Origin: Medicago truncatula
Lineage: Eukaryota > Streptophyta > Magnoliopsida > Fabales > Fabaceae
NCBI RefSeq assembly: GCF_003473485.1
Contig: NC_053049.1
Location: 30,091,292 to 30,155,291 of the forward strand
DNA length: 64,000 nt
Direction of reading: 5' to 3'
In this document: positions 56,475 to 64,000 of the stretch, piece after piece
How positions within the stretch are numbered: position 1 is the first letter of the stretch
How the letters are laid out: every line of letters starts with the position of its first letter
Position numbers and translations under genes: made by a program
Notes under the pieces: generated by a model
Told to the model about the DNA's origin: nothing
The model's database searches: none
What the model saw: the letters and a program-made list of their open reading frames with translations, nothing else

Positions 56475-57958
56475 ATACCTAAATCCCAATAAATGATAAA
56501 ATTAATATCATGTCATAACGATGTACATGATAAAGTTCATTGAATAAAACGAATGTATGTCATGACATCGAATACTTAAAATCTTTAACATGCGAAAATG
56601 AAAAATAATTTGATAATCAAAATAAACATCCAAACACGATGTCACCTATCAGAGCGGAAAATCCCAAGCATAAATTTGAAGTTAGCAAGTATGTCAACAC
56701 GGTAATAATAGAAAGAAATTTTTGAATAAAAATGCAGCTTCTCCTTCAAAAACGTCAAATGTAAATTTGTAATATCATAGTATAAGTAAGATGATGTAAG
56801 TTGTTGAAGTTGAGAACCATGAAGGAGGAGGATTGGAATCAGGGTTTTAAATCCAGTGTAGTTGGAAATTTGTGACTTAACGGATACTATGATTTATGTG
56901 GTGAAATTCAATCCACTATAAATTACGTATAAAGATGATTCACCTTAGAACTAATGAGGGAGAGAAACTCAACTTTTTTAACAAAAACTGCTCATTTGAC
57001 TTGAAATATAGGAAAGAAAAAAAAAGTACTTACATTTGTTTGGTGGTCTCAAATATGAGCAAATTCAACTACTTTAATTCTATTTAATAATATATTTGAA
57101 AAAAATATCATTCAATTAATATAAACTTTATTTTTCAGTGATTCTTTTATTTTTATGAAATAAGTTTCTATAAAATATTTTTAAAAATCATTTATACTGC
57201 ATTTCACGATACTTGTCGCTTTTGGAGAACAATTTTGTTTCATATTACTTGTCACTTTCAAGTTTCAATGCAACATTAATTATTGACTTGTCAATAATAC
57301 CCTTACCTATTTATTGTAGAGAGAAATAATAAATTGTTAAGGGTGTTATAAAAAAAAACACATAATCTCATAAAAATAACAAAAATTATTTGATTTCTTA
57401 ATATATGTGTAAATTCCTCAAAAACAGCAAGTATTGTAAAACATATGAAGTATTTTATGAGGTCAACGTAATTAACTGTACTTAACTGAATTTCTTAATA
57501 AGTGTGAAGCTAATAATTTTTACTTTTTAATTAAGGTGGGAGAAAGTACTAATACAATAAAACATCTAATAAATTTAAAATCCTAGCTCCACTACAATTA
57601 ACATAGATATCACACTTTGAGACATCAAAACCGTCTCTTATGCCCATTAATTTCTCTCTTTGCAAGGCATACATACAAATCAAATTAGATTTGATATATT
57701 AATCTTACAAGAGCTTTGTTTGGAAGGATGTGCTTTTCTTCGTTGCTTTATGCCTTTCTTGTTTCCCTTTCTCTTTCTTTAGCTCCATTTACTTTTTCCT
57801 TTTGTATTCTTTTAGCTTTCTTTTTCTCTGATTTTCTTTGCAGGAACCTAATTCTTCTTCCAACACTCTAGCTAGCTCTTGATCTTGTCATTTTTGAGAC
57901 TTAAAATATTTATGTCAAAATGATTAGTGCTTATTATAAGTCAGTCACAAGAGAGACA
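56475..57958. other. Intergenic and KANADI 3' flank
   Basis: AT-rich, with no supported gene. A CT-rich tract ('tttctttagctccattta') at about 57720-57840 lies in the probable 3' UTR or downstream region of the KANADI gene. Confidence 0.35.
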
Positions 57959-60900
57959 TCAAACTGAGTTGCCTAATGTGAATTCCAAATTTGGATTCTT
58001 TAAGCTTGTTCCCGAAATGTTTGAGGAAGAGCTTCCATCTGATGAATATCTTTCGTTGCTTACACACTTTGGATCCATTTCCTTAGTAAAACAAAATTAA
58101 GTTAAATAAACGAAAAAACTTATTGCATGTGATAAACATTATCCATACTAGAGAAAACTAATAACCTAAATTTCTACTCTCCTTATACTTTATTAATAAA
58201 CCGATGGTTGACCTAAACCAATTATCCTCTCAAAGACTAATATGCTTTCTCATCAACAAAAACTATCAAGCCACCTATAGTATATCTAACTTTTCTATTC
58301 CTCCCTCTAAACATAACATGAATTACATTTTACACAGACTTTACCAGCTTTCTTCATTGTAATGTCTTTGAGTCAAATGCATTCAAGTACTAGTTCATCA
58401 TTAATAAATGCTTAGTGGTACTCTTTTTCCCATCAAAGTTCTTTTTTTAGCCTTGTAATTAGCAAATGTAAGAAAAGATATATAGGTCCACCAATTTGAA
58501 TTTGTGTAGGTCACGCAGCTAGCTTTTGACTATATATATATATATATGGAGCCAAATACTTCAATAAAAAATAAAGAGGGCATTGAGTAATAATATTTAC
58601 AAACCTCAATAGAAGACACATTTCCAACAGGATGGACCTTTGGCTTACCATGCAACCAAGCTTCCCTGTTACTACCAAACACATGGAGAGAATATTTCCC
58701 ATTAGTGGAAGCCATGTATACAAAAAGCATACTGACAAAAGAAAGCAATCTTTTTACTGTCTTATTTATACTCCCTTTTTCTTATTCTGCTCGTTGAAAA
58801 ATAAAGTTTATATATGCCACCCCATGTGATCCATAGCACATCTTTACCTCTTTATATATATTTTTTAGTGGTGACTTCTCTTTATATATAAACATGGTGC
58901 AACATATTTGGCAAATAACATTGTTAGAAAGAATATAATCAGTGATGATGAGAAAAATTATACTCTCTAATTCTTTGAAAATACTTTGGTGATTTTGAAT
59001 TTGTGACTTTGATGATTTTAGTGTATTTAATTGATCAACGAGTGATTAAAATAAATTATATTGATGAGATAGAATAATTGGTTGAGAGAAATAGAGACAA
59101 AGTAACTAAACTCGAAGGCACCCAAGTGAAATCTTTAATTCTCTTGTCATTAGCTACAAATTATAAAAAAGACTATATATATAGTTTCCTTCTATAAATC
59201 TTTGTTGCTAATTTAACCTCCTTTAATTTTAATACTTTGTAATTGAGTCCTTAAACACGATCAAACTTAAAAGAGTAATGTAAAAAAAACTCATTTTCAT
59301 AAATAGATTTAAATATATTTTCAATAGAACAAAATCAACTTGTAAGGTGATAAATATATTTCGCCTATAAACACATTTTTTTAACTAAATCTTATCCAAT
59401 ATGAAAATTAGGGTATCTCATCTCATTAATAACAATGTGTCTATGCATATAGGAAGAATTCAAAGGACACATAATCCCTTTGCACCAAGATTTCTAACTA
59501 GGGGTCTACCAAAAAATTATCTTTAGGACCAAGTTTTCCAACTATGGGGCTCCATGTAATAATAGCTACCCTTATAAATTAGCCCCACAAAATCCTAAAG
59601 AAAGAGATATCTCGAATTTTAAAATAGATAATAGGGGGAAATACATATATCAAAAACCTGTTTTTACTTGCTTTTCTCCCACTAGCTAGTAAAGAGTATA
59701 TATTATTACCCCATCATCATGGAATTTGGGTGCTCTTGTTTTGAGGACACAGACAAAACAAAGCAAACTTTGAATCATTTATTCCTTTTGTGAATTTTCG
59801 TGCCTATATATTTGTTTATGTGCAGAGAATTGAGAAAAAGATATTGCTAAACTGAATAAGACATGCATGAATTGCTCTGCTTATAAAGCTACTTTATCAC
59901 ATGATAATTGAAACATAATAATGAAATAGTATCTATATCAAATGATAATCAACCAAAAAATGGGAACAAAGATATATATTGCTCAGATTTTGAACATTAT
60001 GATAAAGAAATCCCCACGGACCACAGTAACAGAAACCATAAATATATGCTATTATATATATTATATATTACCTTGAAGAATTGCTCCAAATACTATGTTT
60101 TTCTTTATCTTGATTAGTAATTTCTGCATCCAACTTAACTGGCAGATCATTAGACCTTGTTGAAGAGTTTATGTCAAGCATCAAGTCTTCAGAAGTTTCT
60201 CCAGATGAACCATTATCATACATATCAGATTGACCTATTCCATTTTAAACACAAAAGAAAAATCAAGAAATATAGTAGATAAATATATGGTCTGATATAT
60301 AATTAGCTTAATCTTCTTACTAATACAAACTGAATATAATCACTAACCTGATGATGCTGGTGGTCTATCTGTAATTTTCACAGTCCGGTACATCTAATTT
60401 AAATTTGTAGCATATCAGTAACACAAAAAAGAATAATAATACATTAATACATTTAAACTAAATAATTGAAACACAACAAGCCATCATACTTATTATACAC
60501 TGCCCTAAGTAATTTGTTACTATTTTTTTATGCAAAAAAAGTTTAAATGAGTTTGGTTATGAGAGATTCGAGTTTTCACCGCCCGCCTACGGTCCGGTTT
60601 GGGTAGAATGAGATGATAAACGGTGAAATGTATATAATCAAAAGTAAATAATTTCATGAAAAGTACAAGATTCATTAATTTCTTTATATATATATAAATT
60701 AACTTTAAAACGACAACTAAAAAATGGATGGTCGGATATCCACTACCAAGATTCATACATCAATAGTGGAATAATTAAACTCCTCGTACTAATATAGTAC
60801 GAACTACTCCCTTCAATCTTTTTCATAAGAAACAAATGGGTCAACAAAGTTGATGTATTTGGTCTATATTATGAACCAAATATATCAATTTTAGTCGATC

Positions 60901-62642
60901 AATTTATCTTTTATAAAAAAGACAGTTGGTAGTAAATCTTTATCAATTGGATATCACTTGGCATAATATAATATTGTACTTCTAATTAAAGCATACATAG
61001 TACATCAAATTAAAATAACAAAAAAAAGAGGCTTTCATGAATTAAATTGATACAAGGCTGTATAAAGGTTTTAGCTGATGCAGAAATATGAATGGTTCTG
61101 GTTTTCTGGTAAATGTGGAAGCATTGAAAAATGTGACTAACCATGGTTAAAGCTGATACGATAAAGAAACTCCTCAGTCATGACAGAGGAGAGGATCATT
61201 GAGAAATGATGATGTTTAGTACTTTCTCATTTGTTATTTTCCTATTTTCTTGTGCAATAAAATAATACTACTAATAATAATAATTTTGACTACATAGCGT
61301 GGCCAAGACTCATTTTGAATTTCTCAGACTTTGTCTTACTCGTTTTTAGAAATTTGATAGCTACTGTACAACTCTCTCTCTCTTTCTACAATTTTCTCCC
61401 TTAATTAGGGTGGTTCATTCTTCCAAGCAAAAAGCTACTTACTCTTATTACTAGCTTACAGAACCATAGCTAAATATAAAAACTATTTTTGCTAAGGAAA
61501 TTAACCATTGGAATTTGAAACATATCCATAAACCAACTACTCCTTGTACTACATTACAAACTATATAGTATTATATTATATTTATATATAATTCTGTAAC
61601 AGGAACCATTAAAACACGCAATCAGAACTGTACAATCTTCAACCTCAATTTCAAAGGACTACAGAAGAACTTAAAATAATATTGAGGGAGTTTATATATA
61701 ATTAACAGATTATTATAACTGTAAACGGAGTATTTAGTTTAGTGCAAATGAAAGAGTTTAAGATTATACCTGTAAATGAGATTTAACATGTGATAAGGTT
61801 AGATCCTTTACATCCATCAGCTCAAGAACTGATTTGGGTGTAGCCCCTATAAGATAAAATGAAAATTAGTATAATAACTAATATAACAAAATTATGACAA
61901 GCACGGTAAGTTTGACAAAATCACGGAAACATGGATATTTTGTTAAAGTTACGAACTGTAGTTTTTGTCAAAATTAAGGTTGCAAGTCGTGATTCTGACA
62001 AACTCATTGTTAATACAAACATGTAAGAAAGAAGGGTAATAAAGAATTACTTTCATGGCCACCTAAAAGTTCAACAGCATGAACAAAGCGATTATGAAGA
62101 GTGGTAGTCCAACGCATCCTCGGAGCTCTGACGCTACGCTTTGAAGGAAACCTCGGCAACAACTTCGATCTCATCGAAGTATGTGGATGAAAAGCTGCTG
62201 GTGAACTTGAAGTAGAAGCATCAAAAGGTGGTTGTGGTTGAGAAAATAAAGCAATAGGAGGATTAGGGTTTTGATGATACACTGGAATTCCTCTTATAGG
62301 TTTAAGAAACCCTAGCTCATCACTTAGGCTTTGGTAATTGTTTTGTTTTCGATGAAATGGTTGAAAAGAGTTGTTGTTGGAATTATTAGTGTTTTGAAAA
62401 GGATTAGGTATGAGATTGTAGAGGTTTGAAGAAGAAGAAGAAGAAGAAGGTGCCCTTAGATTAGAAAGGGTAGGGTCAAAGGTGTAATTTGCATCTGTTT
62501 TGGACTCCAAAGCTCTTTTCCAAAATCCTAAATCATTCAACTCTTCTTGATCATCTGTATTTCTCCTCCAACTTGATGTTTGTTTGCTGTTTGGAAGACT
62601 AATTTGCAATGATAAATCTGGTTGTGCTGGGAATAGCTCCAT
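57959..62642 (-). CDS. KAN: KANADI transcription factor (GARP/G2-like), 353 aa, six exons
   Basis: Exons: 62642-62051, 61846-61770, 60393-60348, 60234-60072, 58665-58605 and 58081-57959. They total 1062 nt with every joint in frame and GT/AG ends. The N-terminus MELFPAQPDLSLQISLPNSK and DLGFWKRAL are KANADI signatures. Exon 1 has serine (SSSSSSS) and asparagine-rich runs. The GARP DNA-binding domain spans about residues 172-230 across exons 1-3 (RAPRMRWTTTLHNRFVHAVE, LLGGHERATPKSVLELMDVK, then SHVKSHLQMYRTVK). Exon 5 gives REAWLHGKPKV and the C-terminus KNPNLEFTLGNSV retains the family's EFTLG end. KANADI proteins repress targets to specify abaxial identity of lateral organs and limit auxin response. 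The N-terminus suggests the KAN2/KAN3 subgroup. Introns of 1.3-1.4 kb follow exons 2 and 4. Confidence 0.93.
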
Positions 62643-63560
62643 CCTAACACAACTATATTTTTCTATATCTATATATCTATCTATATAAATACATATAGTC
62701 TTCAATATGTACTACACTCTTTTTCTTCTTGATCTTGAGTTATATAATTAGGTTATGTAATAGCACAACTAAATGAGAATTTTTAAGGATAAGAAAAAAC
62801 TGAGAAATATATATAATAGTGATGATAGTAATAGTGATGTGAAAAAGAATGGATATTAATTAGAGTTATTTAAGAAGTACAATTAATTTCATTGAGTAGT
62901 TGTGATTGTAGAGCAGAGATTTTGAGATTTAGAAAGGAGAGGAAAAACAAAGAGAGAGAATACAATGAGTGTGAAATGAATGGTTTGTGTGTTTTGTGTG
63001 AGGTATGTATATGTGAGAAAATGACACTTGAGAGAAGAAAAAGGACTATAGTATACTCTATAGAGAGATAGAGGGTGTAGGGTAGTATAGGGAGAAAAGT
63101 GGTTAATATTATATGAAAGGATGTGAAATTATAAGATAAAGAGGGGAACAAAAGAAAAAGGTAAATAAGTTTATAACTTTTTTTCCTTTTTATAAATCTA
63201 CTCTCTTTTGCACTCTTTTTCTTTGGAGTAAAAAATTGGAAAAGTGAAGAAAAAAATTTGTAAGCTTTAACGTGTGCATTGTGTGTGTCCTTCTGCAACG
63301 AATTCTTCACTTTCTAATATACACGTACAGAGAAACCTTATTTAACTGAAACCTATGGCTCTGGCTATTTTTCACTATGCTGAAAAAAAAGCAATAAATA
63401 TGGAATTTACTGTCACATGATTGCTCACAATTTTTCAGATCTTATGTTTGTTAATTCCTTTTATAAGTTAATGACCTAATTATAAGCCACTCATTGTGGT
63501 CTTGATATAAAGCCCTAATCCCTTTACAAATCACATCATGCATTATTCTTTGCTAAATTA
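62643..63560. promoter_or_regulatory. KANADI upstream region
   Basis: 5' flank and probable 5' UTR. On the minus strand it is CT-rich (repeated 'ctctct', 'ttttctc') between about 62870 and 63310. An open frame there is low complexity and not considered coding. No specific operator was recognised. Confidence 0.4.
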
Positions 63561-63590
63561 TGAGCCCTTACTTTATGTTTTGTCATTTTT

Positions 63591-63671
63591 AGGGCACATA
63601 AAATATGCATATTGTCCAAATTGATGGCAATAGGGCACATAAAATATGCATATTGTCCAAATTGATGGCAA
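63591..63671. repeat. Two-copy 41-bp tandem repeat
   Basis: 'agggcacataaaatatgcat' plus 'attgtccaaattgatggcaa' is present twice in direct succession and is nearly identical. The following 63790-63980 carries several 'gactaatttgtcc'-like phrases that may be a diverged mobile element end. Confidence 0.85.
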
Positions 63672-64000
63672 AAATGAAAAGAAAAAAAAAAATCAAGTGT
63701 GAGTATTTTTATTTAAGAGTGAAGACTCGTATTGATCTTTCACAATTTTTTGACGACACAATTCAATTTTTGAAAGAAAAAAAAATCTAAATTAGTCTCT
63801 AACTTTTTTATATTGTAGACAAATTAATCTTTATATTATAATGAATGAAGGACTAATTTGTCCTCAGTATGAAAATCTCATAGACTAATTCAAATTATAT
63901 TTTTGCTAGGGAATAAATTGTCCTGTCATAAAATTGTGATGGACCAAAATGGATACTCACTCTTTGTTTTGAGTAAAAGACAACAACACAAAACTAAATG

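Noticed and set aside
62870..63310. 146-codon minus-strand ORF upstream of KANADI
   Set aside because: Low-complexity Leu/Ser/Phe-rich translation of a CT-rich leader. No domain, and it lies in the expected 5' UTR/promoter.
1..64000. CRISPR array, operon or prophage
   Set aside because: Intron-rich plant genes and plant transposons show a eukaryotic nuclear genome. No regularly spaced repeats with unique spacers were seen.

Overview
The window reads as nuclear DNA of a legume of the inverted-repeat-lacking clade, most likely Medicago truncatula or a close relative. Genes are intron-rich in an AT-rich background. A spliced nodule-specific cysteine-rich (NCR) peptide gene points to that clade, and the APETALA1 gene resembles the Medicago/pea PIM type. 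Many short transposons with intact target-site duplications (TSDs) fit this. All gene models were spliced by eye from frame continuity, GT/AG sites and family knowledge. No search was run, so the species is an inference.

Layout. 1-9 kb is a patchwork: a small secreted-peptide gene (925), a duplicated scrap of the PPR gene just upstream of it, a B3-like gene or fragment (3.35-4.13 kb, minus), a truncated SPL (SBP-box) fragment (5.15 kb), a decayed RPF1 5' fragment (7.0-7.4 kb, minus) and a LINE RNase H relic (8.3-8.8 kb, minus). 9.16-10.96 kb is an intact intronless PPR gene of the E/E+ class. 11.4-14.6 kb holds transposable elements, including an 849-bp terminal-inverted-repeat (TIR) element with a perfect 9-bp TSD. 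15.4-20.95 kb is a complete eight-exon APETALA1/PIM MADS-box gene (minus strand, 240 aa) with a 3-kb first intron that carries an internal tandem duplication. 21-40 kb is mostly gene-poor: MITEs, LINE remnants, a 530-bp retroposon with a 14-bp TSD, a 1.2-kb solo LTR with a 5-bp TSD, adjoining inverted-repeat elements, and a sulfotransferase pseudogene that has lost its PAPS-binding loop.

From 40.5 kb: a tRNA-Asp(GTC) gene lies 162 bp upstream of a 14-exon gene (40.7-51.9 kb) for a 1262-aa protein that joins an N-terminal FYRN/FYRC module to a C-terminal WD40-like region. Two SINEs with long TSDs follow, then the two-exon NCR gene (53.7-54.0 kb, minus), an AT-rich region with large inverted repeats, and a six-exon KANADI (GARP) gene (57.96-62.64 kb, minus, 353 aa).

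The genes form no operon-like unit. Two are developmental regulators (AP1 for floral meristem identity, KANADI for abaxial polarity), and one (NCR) would act in nodules. The most notable content is the spliced NCR gene, the AP1 intron structure and C-terminus, the cluster of captured or duplicated gene fragments at 3-9 kb, and the well-preserved mobile-element footprints.
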